DNA from: Polytrichum commune
Taxonomy: Eukaryota; Streptophyta; Polytrichopsida; Polytrichales; Polytrichaceae
Length of the DNA stretch: 64,000 nucleotides
Reading direction: 5' to 3'
Assembly: GCA_950295325.1 (NCBI GenBank)
Contig: OX485809.1
Location: 27,852,144-27,916,143 of the forward strand
Shown here in pieces: positions 12,591-24,090 of the stretch (position 1 is its first letter; each line of letters starts with the position of its first letter). Position numbers and translations under genes: made by a program. Under the pieces are notes generated by a model that searched no databases, had not been told where the DNA came from, and saw nothing but the letters and a program-made list of their open reading frames with translations.

Positions 12591-13535
12591 GGTCAGTTCT
12601 CCCCGGTCATTGTTCCCATGATTGTTCCCACGATTGTTCCCATGGCCCTAAATATCCAGATGGGATTAACTAGGCGGAATGTTTGTTTCATACCCCACTG
12701 GTACTTTGTTACCTTCAACGTAAGGACTGCCCAGGCCAGCTTGCTACTGTAGCCGCATGCACTGTAAGAAGGTCTCAACATCAGCGCCACTAATGGCAGG
12801 CGACGACGGGTGGTGACGGGCGACGACGGGCGATGACGGGCGACGCTCGTCCGTGAGCCTAGCCGGGCCTGGCTCGCTCCCTCCCTCCCTGCCTGCCTTG
12901 CGGGCGGGGCCAGAAGCTTAAATTCCAGCGGCCATGGGGAGGGCGATAACCGCTGGGAAGATCTATGCGGGTTGGAGACTTTGCAGTAGCAGGGAAGCAC
13001 GGAAGCTCAGCTAGGCTAGGCTAGGCTGGGGATGGGGATGGGGATGGAGATGGAGATGGAGGTGGATTGGAATTAACAACGCCCTGCCTGCCGCTGTAGT
13101 CGGGAACGGAAACGGAGACGGCCGCTGCAGGAAGCTTGTGATGAAGGCTGGGATGAGACGCCGCCAGGCCGTGATAGCGGTGCATGCCAATTGACAGCCA
13201 TGTTGCTGCTGCCTGCCTGCAGGAGTTGGAATTGATTGCTCTCTCGCGGCACAGTGTGGCTGACAGGCAGTCAGGGAGTCAGGCAGGGCAGGGGAGGTAA
13301 AAGGGAGCGCGGTAGAAGAAGGAACGAGAAGCTCGGTAGAAGAAGGTGAAGGAGGTCAGTAAGTTACATAGCCTCGTCGAGCTCTCAAAGGATTTAAAGC
13401 TCTCGGCATCAATGGTTGTCTCACTATCTTCCTTTCCAGCGGTGGACTTTTCGACAACTTTTGTTTCTGCTTGACCGGAAGGAAGGCCGATCGAGAGAGC
13501 GAGCGAGAGGGGGGGAGTGACGGAGCCAATTGACA

Positions 13536-13546
13536 GCTGCTGTTGC

Positions 13547-13578
<32 letters not shown>

Positions 13579-13591
13579 CTGCTGCTGGTGT

Positions 13592-13623
<32 letters not shown>

Positions 13624-13654
13624 GTGTTGCTGCTGCTGCTGCATGCTGCTGCTG
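13536..13654 (+). repeat. CTG/TTG trinucleotide repeat
   Basis: About 119 bp of ctg/ttg triplets with a higher-order duplication: a block of about 33 bp ending ctgctgctggtgttg occurs twice. On the minus strand it would encode a glutamine/histidine tract within a 164-codon open frame (13,279-13,773). No domain supports that frame, so the tract is recorded as a repeat. Confidence 0.85.
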
Positions 13655-13780
13655 AGCTTTGAAGCTGTAAATTGGTCAAGGAGGGCGAGGCGAGTATTGT
13701 TGCAAGGGGCGGTGGCCGGTGCTTGGACGTGGGCAGAAGGCGGGTGACTGCAGTATCTACGCAGGGAGCTCATCGACAGG

Positions 13781-14085
13781 CGGGTGTGAGTGAAGGTGGG
13801 TTTGTCATTTGTTAATGGAATGAAGGTTGGGTCTACCGGTAATTAGATTGTTGCTGCAACTGTTGTGTTTTGAGGGGCGTCGTAGCGTCGCGTGCGCCGT
13901 GGTCAGGGAACTGAATGTGTCGATGTGTCCGGTCATGGGTGACTGAAGGTTGGTTTGTGACATTTGTTGATGGAATGAAGTGGTTGCGACCAGTTTGGTG
14001 AATCAATAACTAGATTATCGTTGCTGAAGTGGTGTTTTGGGGGGCGTCGTAGCGTCGCGTGCGCCGTGGTCAGGGTAAATGTGTC
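13781..14085 (+). repeat. Local tandem duplication, two units of about 150 bp
   Basis: Unit 1 (13,781-13,930) and unit 2 (13,931-14,085) share gtgaaggtgggtttgt..catttgtt, then ggggcgtcgtagcgtcgcgt and gcgccgtggtcaggg, then aatgtgtcgatgt. They are separated by small insertions and deletions. Confidence 0.8.
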
Positions 14086-16316
14086 GATGTACGTGTGTGC
14101 GTGTGTGTGAGAGGGCAAGGGGGTCGGATTTTAGTTGAGCCGGGCCTTTTGTCATTTCATGACCCAAGGCCGGGCCGTTGTGCTTGAAGGAGAATACTGA
14201 GTGTTCAATGATACGATGGTTTGTTGAAGAGTCGACGATTGAGTCGGTTGTAGACTTTAATAGCGCTCCCCGTGAATCTTGTGAGCAATTAGCTTGTTGT
14301 TCGCGAGCCCGCGCGTTGCCGGTAGAGGCCAGCGAGAGCATTGGGAGGGGTAGTTAGCTTGCCTCTTAGTCTCTCGCAGTATAATACGTTGATGATGGCC
14401 GCTACAGAGGTAGCGTTGACGTTTACTGCTATGACCGCCCTCTTTTGTGCTGTTGCTAATTTGTGATCAAACTGAGAATAGAATATTGGAGCGCAATTGA
14501 GTGGAGTTTCAAAATATCGAATGTTTTTTTCCAGATGCACATTATGTATTGTGTAGACTGATTGTTCACGGTCGCGTTGATGTCAGGTTGATTGTTTGGG
14601 GTGCGGACGTATCGGACTGCAGCGAGCTATACAAGTTACTCTGTGCTGGCCTTATTGTTCAAAGCGGGCAAAGAAATCTGCAGCGACTGCTGAAAGAGTA
14701 AGTTCTCTGCCTTACCCGATCCTTTCCAGGAGGCTGATTGTAGCCGAAGATGCATGCACTCTCACCGACGTGGGTGTCATTTAGAGTCAAGGTGTTTGAT
14801 GGTTTCTCTGTAAGTGGTTTCTTGCAAATGTTCTGACCGGGGCTCTTGAAGGTATATATAAAACGCATACCATCCCATATGCTTCTCATATGCTGTGAAT
14901 ATAGCCTGCCTTTGACCCTCGTGGCTTAAAGGCAAGTGATTTGTATGTCACTCTTGATGTGCACATGATGCTCCAGAATATGAGTCACGCCTTGATGTTA
15001 TTACTCTTGTATGTTATGTGAGACGCCAACACCAACACTCCGCTGCATGACAGCTCCACTCTTGTCATCATGGTCATCTGGCTATTGCAATGAGTATTTA
15101 GTATTGTTCGAAATTTCCAAATGCCATGGATAATGGGTTGTTTTTATGTGTTACCTCGCTTGTTTGAACCACTCAGTTCCCATATATCCCGAGTGCATGC
15201 ATATTGGGGTCAAGAGTAAGTAATCTCTCCAAGACTTGACGCCCTCTACTTTTGTTAACACTAGGATGTGGTTTGAGGAGACTCACGGTTGTACAGACTT
15301 TGTAGCATACTTGCATCACCATAGAAACCATGGTCCTTTACGTCACGGCCAGGACGGTAGGCATGGCAAATTGATTCGCCCCATCAATGCGCATGCTTAC
15401 AGATTGCGCGGCGTACGTGTCTATTTGGTACGCTTGTCATCGTCATGGCCACGTCACAAAGGAGCATGACTTCTGGAAGTGTTCGTTGTAGAGTTATTCC
15501 TCAAGATAGACATAAGACGTGGGTGCATGTTCCTGATCATATCATTTCTCCGTTGATGATTTCCAGTGACCCAGCGCAAGTCTTCTTCCCCTGTTGCCAA
15601 CGACGGTGGGAATCCTACGCGCGTACCTGGCAGTATGGGACCCCCACCGCCCAGGTAATCATGCATACCACACACATCAAGCATTCTTCACATTATTCGC
15701 AGGGGCTATATTTCTGGCTTCCCATGTATGTGATGATATTTGAGTCGGTTGGATTTGTAAACGATACATTCCGGTTCAGCAACGAAAAGATTTTCGCAAA
15801 AGAAAAAAAATAAAAAATGGTCTGCTAGTAGTCATGTGATGGCACAATAGAGAGTGATGGCTTTGTAGATGATTTTCCGAGTTTCATCCATATATAACTG
15901 TTCATGTTCCATGAAATATTGGACATAAGAAAAATATGTCCTTTCAGGGTTCATGGATGTTTCGTGTGATGCAAGGAGCGGTTGTGTGGATGTAAATGGT
16001 TCTGTAGATAATCTTATGAGGTTTATCAATATTCACTTGGTCATGTTTACATTAGTTGATCACGTAGAGCCGGCCGCCCAAGGGCCGGTCGTTCGTAATG
16101 GGTGGTTGTCGAGTATAGAATCTCACACTTGGTTACCAAGCAGCAATTAGCTCTAGACTGCATACTCTGGAGAAATCATCGAACTTGAGTTGTTCAGATA
16201 TCAATTTTATAACATCATAGTTTCGATTCAATTCTGATTTTGCGAAGTGTACCAGATCAGGACCTCCCCGAAGGAACAACACGCAGGTTGGACTCGACAG
16301 CCGACGCGTACTGAAG

Positions 16317-19300
16317 ATGAAGGACATCCAGCAAGTCTACGAAGACGACACGGCGACAATTGGCAATGGAGCTGCCGCAGGCTCCGCACAAAATGTCAGA
16401 GAGTATCATGTCGAACGGCCAGTGCATGTCGACCCAATTCATCACATATATCGAGAGCGAATGCCAGCAATATTCTATGTGAACACACTTTACCCGCACT
16501 TCTACGCAGACTCTATGGTCGCTCACCATACCGAAGCTGATCGGAACGTGCGAGAAGCTTTGCAACTTGCTGCAGCAGCTTCAGCTCCTTTTAATCAAGG
16601 ATGCCACTTTCCGCAGCCTTACGGTCCTGGATGTCTTTTACCCACTATCATCCCAGTGGTAGAGCCGGAGGCATACATGCAGCAACATTACAGTGGGGAT
16701 CAGAACATCAGTACCTGCTGGTTCTCTCCGGGCATCCCCCTGGAAAGTGGGCAAGGGTCATCTTCTTCTATGGAAGGATATCCTGGCAACGAAACAGCGG
16801 CGATAACTCGCCAACGGTCAGGTCTTAAAGAGCTTGCTTTGCTGCCAGGGTGCGAGGTTTCAAGTGCCAACGACCAGAATAATCAGGAGCAGGAGCAGAC
16901 TTCCACTATCGTCGAAGAGGTTGTTTGTATCGGTGCTAGGTCTGGTGTCGGTCGTGAGGAAGCACAGCGTCCAGCAGCAAGAGCAAGGCGAGGGGGTCCT
17001 GGATTTCAAAGTGCACAGAACCTCTCTCCCTCGTTGTTCCAGACCCATGCCGCCGTTGGTCAGGTGGCGTTGGTAATCCCAGATCCTGTGAAGCTTAGGG
17101 CCAAGAAGAAGGAGAAGGGGATTGTGGTTGACTTGGGCTTGACTATTTCGCCAAATCAAGCAAGTTATCTCGCAAATGCCAGTTCGAGCCACCATATCCC
17201 TACAAGGGCTGCAAGCTCCGCACCCACCTTGACGGCGCCGAACGGCAGTGAGCCATCGCCCCCAAAGAGCAACGATCAGGTTATAGAAATTTCCAGTAAC
17301 TCCAGGATGGCTGCCAACCTCTCCGCAGGACATGGCGATCAGCAGAAAACAACTCTGAAGAATTCTCGATTCATGAAACCCATAATGGACATCTTGCAGG
17401 AGGTTTGTCACCTCACAATTGTCCAGCAAGCTCGTCAGCGCCCTGGTCATCCCGCAGTTCGACAAACAGGTGCTAGATTAAATGTTGAAGGAGAGGCCTT
17501 CGATCCTCCAGCAGATCCCAGGCTTGGATCAGCGCGTGCTCCTGCGGCTGGAAGGGCCAATTTAGCAAACCTACCTGTACCCTTGAGGCTCGAGACGGCA
17601 AGCGTCATCGAGCTTGAGACTGAGAAGCAGAAACTTCTGAAGATGCTGGAGGAGGTAAAATCTTTCAACAACTCCAAGATCAACTTGATTTGATCTGTTT
17701 CATCAATACAGCAATGCATTTCCAAATTAGTAGTGTAGTGGAAACCTTTAATTCATTAGAAGTTTCGGTACATGGTCCATTTACTTGTGTGTGATCTTTA
17801 ACTTTTGAAGCCCAGATTTTAGTTATAAGCTTCGGTTGTGGACTATCGAATTATTTGATCACACAGGTATTACAAATTCAGACATGAAGTGAGTTGGGAT
17901 GCATTGTGGCAAGTTTATCAATCTAATGTTACATTGAATTTTTGTTGGTGTTTTACAGCTGACTAAAAAGTACATGTTGCACATGGAGAGACTTGAGAGA
18001 CTCATCAAACAGTTCAACGAACAGGCAGGGGAAGGCATGGCCGAACTGTATATTGCAATCGTCCAGCTGACATTGACGCGTAACTTTGGGTTATATTCCT
18101 ACTTGATTTCTTTGCAAGCTCATTCCTTTCAGTTCTTTTACTCCTTGATTAAATCAATAGATAATTTGGGTTACAAGTTTTTTAACCCACTTCATGATGG
18201 TCCGAACGAGCGCCTCATTTACTTTGCGTTTCCATTTGTCGTAGAGCTGTGAAAAATGCAATAGTTCGTCGACTTCGGGCAGTGCGGGGAGCTCTTGGAG
18301 AAGATATCAGGTTTGTGTTCAGAGCTGTCCAGCCAGGTGCACTAGTTCCTCAGGCATCAAATGCATGGAGGGCCCAGCGAGGACTTCCCGAGATTGCTGT
18401 TGGGCTTCTACGCGGCTGGTTGTTTGAGCACTTCTTGCATCCGTGAGTGTCCCCCAACCTTGTATCTACATGAATTCTGGTCACAGTTTGCAGTTTTCGG
18501 GGCTTCTATCCAATTCACCGGACGAGTTCGCATTAGGTCATGTTATTTGTGGTAACATTAACAAATGCATTCAATGTGGAATATGTTTCACTTATTAAGA
18601 GCATGTAGTTTATGTTTTGCAATCTTTGCAAAAATCTCTATCTTCGTGACTTGTCATGTTTTGCAGCTATCCCGAAGACAAGGATAAAACGGAATTGGCC
18701 GGCCAAACTGGATTGTCCAGGTCCCAGGTATGAACTCGAATTACAGCTCTTATACGTTTTCTTAGTGAGCGATGAGCTCTTCAAAAATCGCAGGAATTAT
18801 TTCAGCAATACCATATCAAATTCCAATATCATTATTTTTTCAGATGGTGATGTTTCAAGCAAGGAGGGCTCCTGATCACTGCTGGACGGTGAAGTGCTTG
18901 CAGGTCTCCAATTGGTTCATCAATGCAAGAGTTCGGCTGTGGAAGCCGATGGTGGAAGAAATGTATAAGGATGAACTCATGCGGGAAGGGGCTGAAGAGT
19001 GCGAACAGGAGGTCAGAGCTGAGGCTGAAAGAGAAGCGTCCGCAGAGCCAATATGCAAACTTCTGGACATGAACCACGATGTGCAAGCCTCCATTGAGGC
19101 AGAGAATACTGATCATAACCTAACGATCGATCACTCGAGTCAAGCTGGCATTGGTCAGGTGCAGCGTCCAGACGCGCAAATGGGAGTGAATGAGCGTGGA
19201 CTCATTCATGTTTACAATGGCGGAGGAGCTTCTTCATCACATCAGCCCGACATCGAGCTCGAGGTGTTTCTCACAATGCCCGAAGAATTCGCTCATGTGG

Positions 19301-19362
19301 ACAATCGGCTACGACCAGCCATGCCACTCAAAATCTGCAAACTAGAGCCAAAGGACACCTGA
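16317..19362 (+). CDS. BEL1-like (BELL/TALE) homeodomain transcription factor, five coding exons
   Basis: Gene model join(16317..17654, 17959..18089, 18245..18442, 18667..18727, 18904..19362), 728 residues, all junctions in phase with GT and AG ends. In plants BELL proteins pair with KNOX partners and act in the nucleus on development. Visible parts, in order: a GLTISP segment near residue 268, possibly the ZIBEL-type motif; an SKY-like box near 345-365 ([15 protein letters not shown]); a BELL-like helical region near 430-515 ([14 protein letters not shown] onward); and the homeodomain near 531-593. The homeodomain has the TALE insert HFLHPYPEDKDK, split by an intron, and the third helix [15 protein letters not shown] followed by MVEEMY. 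The BELL region departs strongly from the usual conserved pattern, and the exon 2 donor (GG then GTTATA) is weak, so exons 2-3 are the least certain. The homeodomain exons are very secure. The ATG was chosen as the first in the long open exon. Confidence 0.9.
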
Positions 19363-22300
19363 CTCAGTGTACAAGTGACCATCGACAGATCGAGCTGAAC
19401 CAACAGATGAAGGATGTGAGAGTTACTGAATGGATAACTGAGGTTCCTTCATCGAAAAATTGTCCTTAACCAAGAACAATCAAACAATGCAAGCCTGTCC
19501 GAGTACCGGACATCATTTTGTATCTTTGGCCTATCATAAGCAGATCAGTACCTGCTTTATTTCCCACGGGCTGAGGAGAGCGGCATCCAGGCATATCGAC
19601 AATAGATTAGACCGAACCAGCTGAAATTTTCTTCGATGGAACTCGAGAATCATGTAGTGGATCAGATGCAGCAGTATTTATAAGTCATACCATGTAAATA
19701 CTGTTAATCAGTAATCCACTGATGAATTACAACCAGCTGCTTATGTGCCGAAAGACGTAGAGTATACCTAGTACTTAGAAGTAGGAGGACATGATATGCT
19801 CACAGCTGCTGTAGATGTATATTTCATAAGAAGCTGGAGAACATCTTGCAAGCATCTTGACTTTAATTGAGCGCATATTACATTTGTAATTATTATACTT
19901 AGCCTGTCACCCGCGCCGTTTGGAATGCTTGCTGGAACCTGCACTAGTAGGGTTTGAATGATTTCTAGGTCCCAAAATGTATTTTCTGGCGTTTTGTATC
20001 CGTAGCAGACTGCACCTCTTCTTAAATACCGTGTGTGTCGAATTGCATTCTCATACTTCACCTAAGATCAAGTACAAGCAACCTATGAGAATTCTGATCT
20101 TGTGAAAGAATATGGCGGTAGAAGATCTGCAATTCGGGAACATTTTGACTGCAGTAGTTCGGTAGTACTCACATGGAATGTTGCCCGTTTGAGCTAAGGA
20201 GGTTCTGAGGTTTGTGCTGCACAGAGAATTATTAATTAGTTAATGGTATCGTGATGAAGTGAATATTCAACCTCGGTTGGTGACGATGTTTGGAGAGAAA
20301 CAACTTGAAATGAGGACCAACTGTAGATAAGGATTGTAATTGCAACTGAGAATGTGGATCATAACCTGAAATATCCTCACCCTTCATTTGGTCGGTCATG
20401 ACACTCAGCCGAGTGGGAAGGACAAAAATATTCATGCTGTTCAGATGTGCCAGGACACTCATAATGAAGGAAAAGTCCCTCTGCTGTTCTCCTAGCCTTA
20501 CCCTAATCTTCACGTCCATATTGTCCATGCAAGTTACATTTGAAAACACAAAATGAAACTTAACCCGTCATCATGCCAAGATTACTCATTTGTCGGCAAC
20601 GATGATACAAGTGACACAAGGGAGAAAAAATCACATATTCTACTTAAAAAATCACCAAATAATTCAATAAAACATCACTACATATCTGCTCCTGATAGAG
20701 TTCTCGTTGGGAATACCAACAAATTGATTGGAACAAGCAGCACATGCAAAAATTCCTTCCACTGTTTCATCAATTCCTTCCACATGAAGGTGTTGGAATA
20801 CAATACCATTTGGAGTGGAGTGGGATTGGAGTAGTTCCACTTGGTATGTGCGAGGAAGAAGACATATATTTGGTAGGCTGCTGTTGCAATCAGATTAGGT
20901 CAAATCTGCTCTTTCATACTCAAAATCTTCCGATAAAAATAGCTGCAGGACAGAGGGTAATTATGTATAGGTATACCTACAGGGGATCTCATTGAATCAC
21001 TTTGCGGGACAGAGAAACTGTATGAGACGGGCTACTTAACTCTCGAATTTTCACATACACATGTACTAGTTCTTGAAATTCATTGACCAATCTGAGTCTG
21101 AGTCCCATTTTTTTTCAGACATACAGCACACTTTCATTCCACCACATTCCACAAGGATTTGAGGTATTTTGTTGTTGCCAATCTTTGCCAGGATAGAATC
21201 ATAGATGAGATCTCTGCACTTGAATACAGAAAATTTTCAATCTACCAAGGAGTTTAGTAGTTATACTTCATTTGGATATTTTCCAGATACACAGGGTGGA
21301 AAATGGGCGCAGCTCTTCATGACTCAATTTCACCACGTTGAAGGTCTCAGGTCTTTGCCCAGCTTTTGGTCCTCGAAGATATGAAGAGATGAAGTCCGTT
21401 TCACTTTGACGACATTTTGCAGGGGATATAGAGGTTTGTGGCAAAGCCATAGCCACATTTCTGGATTGGTTTTAATTTGATAGCTAATTGTGATTTTTGT
21501 CTGGTGGAGAAGTCGAACTCTGCTAACCAGCCAAATTTCTCCGTCGTCTACGTCTGCAGCCTTCAAATCCTGGATGCCCGTGAAAAATAATTTGAGTGCC
21601 TTCTGAGAGGTCATCATGGTCAGGAGACAGTAGGAGCAGCCAAAAGGAGATTGCAACCTTCGGGAAGTAATTGATGAGGCTACAAAATCTTGGAATAATA
21701 CCCAACGACTCCTCGTAATAGAAGAAGAATGGACTCAAATCCTGGAACCCATTTTCCTGAGAACGATTTCTCTTTTGAAATTTGCTCTATTCAATTCAAA
21801 ATATTATATTCATACACATAAAAGTACCCGCAGGCGTAACATGGACAAGAAGAATTCTTTGAGACAATCTTTCTCTGAAGAAATCCAAAACTCAACATCT
21901 AGGAGTGGTGACACATCAACCAACAGCATCCGTTGCTTCTGCAATCATACAGAAGATATTCTTGTGAGAAATTAGAAGCAGTAATTGAGTAGCTGTGTAA
22001 CTGTATCTGTCTACGCACTACAAAGGTTTATTACTTGGAGCTTTGAATTAAAGAGACCTGTGAAAAAAAAGTAATGTTGTTGGAAATCATCTCCCTATCG
22101 AGAGGGCGTCTGATTAGAAATTGACTCCTATTACGTTGGTTCTCGATTGAGGCTACACACACTCAACACGGTCACTTCAAGCAGAATGAGCAGCAGACAC
22201 TCGGGACACTCCAGAACACACGGATAAATATTCAACTCTAAATTATTTGGCATCCCCCTCGCTTGACCTTGATCTGTTGAATGTGTGTGTGCAAACTGGG

Positions 22301-22377
22301 TAACAGGTCGGTACATAGAGAGACGAGAAACCGTCGGCATGTATGCAGGCAGGCATGCATCGGGAACACAGAGCAAT
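19363..22377. other. BELL 3' flank and intergenic
   Basis: The first few hundred bases are presumably 3' untranslated sequence. A 105-codon minus frame at 20,232-20,549 and minus frames at 21,268-21,738 have protein-like composition but no motif or splice context that I can support. No transposon ends were recognised. Confidence 0.4.
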
Positions 22378-22603
22378 GAACGGGGAGAATCGACTGCTGG
22401 TTACAGATGAACCGGTTGAGTTCGAGATTAACCGGTCGAAGGTTCAAGACTTCCGGAAAATCACCGAACATTTTAGAAGAATCTGTGGAATATACCTCAT
22501 ATTACCATGAAAAACCCGAAGGCGTCAACATTTAGCCGGTTGGGACTTGGAAACATTAGGATCTCGACCGACTATGCCCAAAAACTCTCGCCGGACACTG
22601 ACA
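22378..22603 (+). repeat. R2 dispersed repeat, copy c
   Basis: The best preserved R2 copy: gaacggggagaatcgactgc, gatgaaccggttgag, gttcaagacttcc, ggtcaacatttagccggttg-like block, gatctcgaccgactatgccc, ending at the cactg motif. Confidence 0.8.
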
Positions 22604-23198
22604 CAGAGTGCGTCATTGGGATTTCTACCTCAACTCTGGCAACCCAAAAGCCAAAAACACGGGATTGCTCCGCAAGAATAGTATTAAATGCAAGTTTCCT
22701 CTCGTGTGGCAAGGGCCTTATGTGATCACACCAGCAAGCAGCCAGAGTCAATTTCCAAGGGACCTGGTCGGCAATCAAGCATAGGCATCTAGAGTACAGG
22801 CGGCAATAACCGATCCCTTAAGAGATTTTGTGCCAGATATGGAGAAGTATAAGGTAGTGCGATTTTTTTCCTGTGTAGGAAGGTAGAATCAGGAGGACCG
22901 TAAAAGTTTTGGTAATTTAATTCCCTAAATTGAAGTTCTTGTGAATTTTAGAAGTCTAAAATCGGTCCGAAGATATTACCAATGTCTAGAGTTTGACGTA
23001 ATTGCTCATTTTAATCTCTCATTTCTCCTCACTTTAGCACTCAAAACATGGATCACATGTGGCATCATGACACTATTGGTTCCAGATTCATTGAAATTCA
23101 ATCTCCACCTGATCAAAATTCAGTCCCAACCTATTCAAGAGTGTTTCACCCTATAGATTCCTGATGGGTCCTGATCGAGAATAGGTGGTTTGATTACA
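22604..23198. other. Intergenic, nothing recognised
   Basis: No supported gene or repeat. Confidence 0.4.
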
Positions 23199-23352
23199 AG
23201 TGCATAACATTATTCAGATCCATAATTGTGTTCTGTGAGACTGACAATATTCCATGAAATATTCTCATATTTAGACCGCATGTGGGGGAATAATCTATGG
23301 AATATTGTCAATCCTACATAACAGTGTTATGGATCTAAATAATGTTATGTGA
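23199..23352. repeat. 154-bp hairpin with about 65-nt arms
   Basis: Left arm 23,199-23,266 and right arm 23,284-23,352 pair along cataacattatt, agatccataa and gacaatattccat, with a few mismatches and a loop of about 17 nt (atatttagaccgcatgt). The size and the single stem-loop resemble either a small foldback transposon or a young miRNA precursor. Sequence cannot separate these. Confidence 0.8.
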
Positions 23353-23954
23353 TTCATTTTCTTTTTAGTTGAGATAGAATGCCAACCATCATTACACTAA
23401 ATATAGTAATGGTGTCATGATTTTGTTTTCATCCCAACTCACTTGTAGTTTATCCACTTTTAGTTTGGTATGTTCTGCATCCGAATATTTCTATGAAGTA
23501 TTGTCATGGATGATTACAATTTGGATGAATAAGTGACAATAATAATTGCAACATTGTAAATCTATAACCCCCTAAGATTTTACAAGGAAAGACTAATAGA
23601 ATTGGTGACACCAAATAAAATATTTTGTGTAGTAGGAGGGGGTCTTTAGGGCAATGCTATTGACATCATAAGAATATAAATGGTCAAGCATGACATGTGT
23701 GGTCAATTGAGGCAACCTATGTCAAATCAGTCACCTTGAGAATATGTCTTTCTATAAGGTTGGACCACCGACCAAATTTGTTTTTTGGGCAATGGCAAAC
23801 ACTTCATTCTTACAATGTAATTTTCTAGCTCGTGGTAATTTTTTGGCAATAAAATTTGTTGGAAATTCAAGATAGATTTTTATAACCTTTTTGAAATTGA
23901 AAATTTATGTTCATGTCATTACAAGTCTTACCTAATGCCTAACACATTGGAGAG
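23353..23954. other. Intergenic, nothing recognised
   Basis: AT-rich, no supported gene. Confidence 0.4.
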
Positions 23955-24090
23955 CTTTTTGCCTAGGGGATCCCTAGGTACATAGCCAGGTACAAGCCTA
24001 GACCAAAGGTGGGTGCCAAAGGGTTTGAACCTTAGACCTCACGGCCCCCCTTGGATGTCCTAGACACGAACTAACCTTTAACCACACATG
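23955..24090 (-). mobile_element. tRNA-derived SINE-like relic
   Basis: Read on the minus strand it has an A-box-like tggttaaaggttagttcg, then about 45 bp later a B-box-like aggttcaaaccc, the spacing of an RNA polymerase III internal promoter. It does not fold as a complete tRNA. Similar A/B-box pairs occur at 34,205-34,360 and 45,444-45,516. Confidence 0.5.

Larger units (their letters stand above)
12591..16316 (+). promoter_or_regulatory. GC-rich upstream / probable promoter and 5' leader region of the BELL gene
   Basis: Base composition rises sharply here against AT-rich flanks, and no repeat family from the rest of the window enters. It contains short minisatellites (gacgacgggc units at 12,800-12,850; ggatgg/gagatgg units at 13,028-13,065), a CTG-type repeat and a local 150-bp duplication. 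It ends at the BELL start codon. A long, possibly intron-containing 5' leader is plausible, but no transcript boundary can be read from sequence. Several open frames (for example 13,279-13,773 minus and 15,445-15,813 plus) show no domain, and I do not call them genes. Confidence 0.45.

Noticed and set aside
13279-13773. Minus-strand polyglutamine protein of 164 residues
   Set aside because: The frame is explained by the CTG repeat. No flanking domain or conserved segment; probably non-coding leader or promoter sequence.
20232-20549. 105-codon minus frame with a weakly ACT-like look
   Set aside because: No neighbouring bHLH or other exon could be found and there is no clear splice acceptor; too weak to call.
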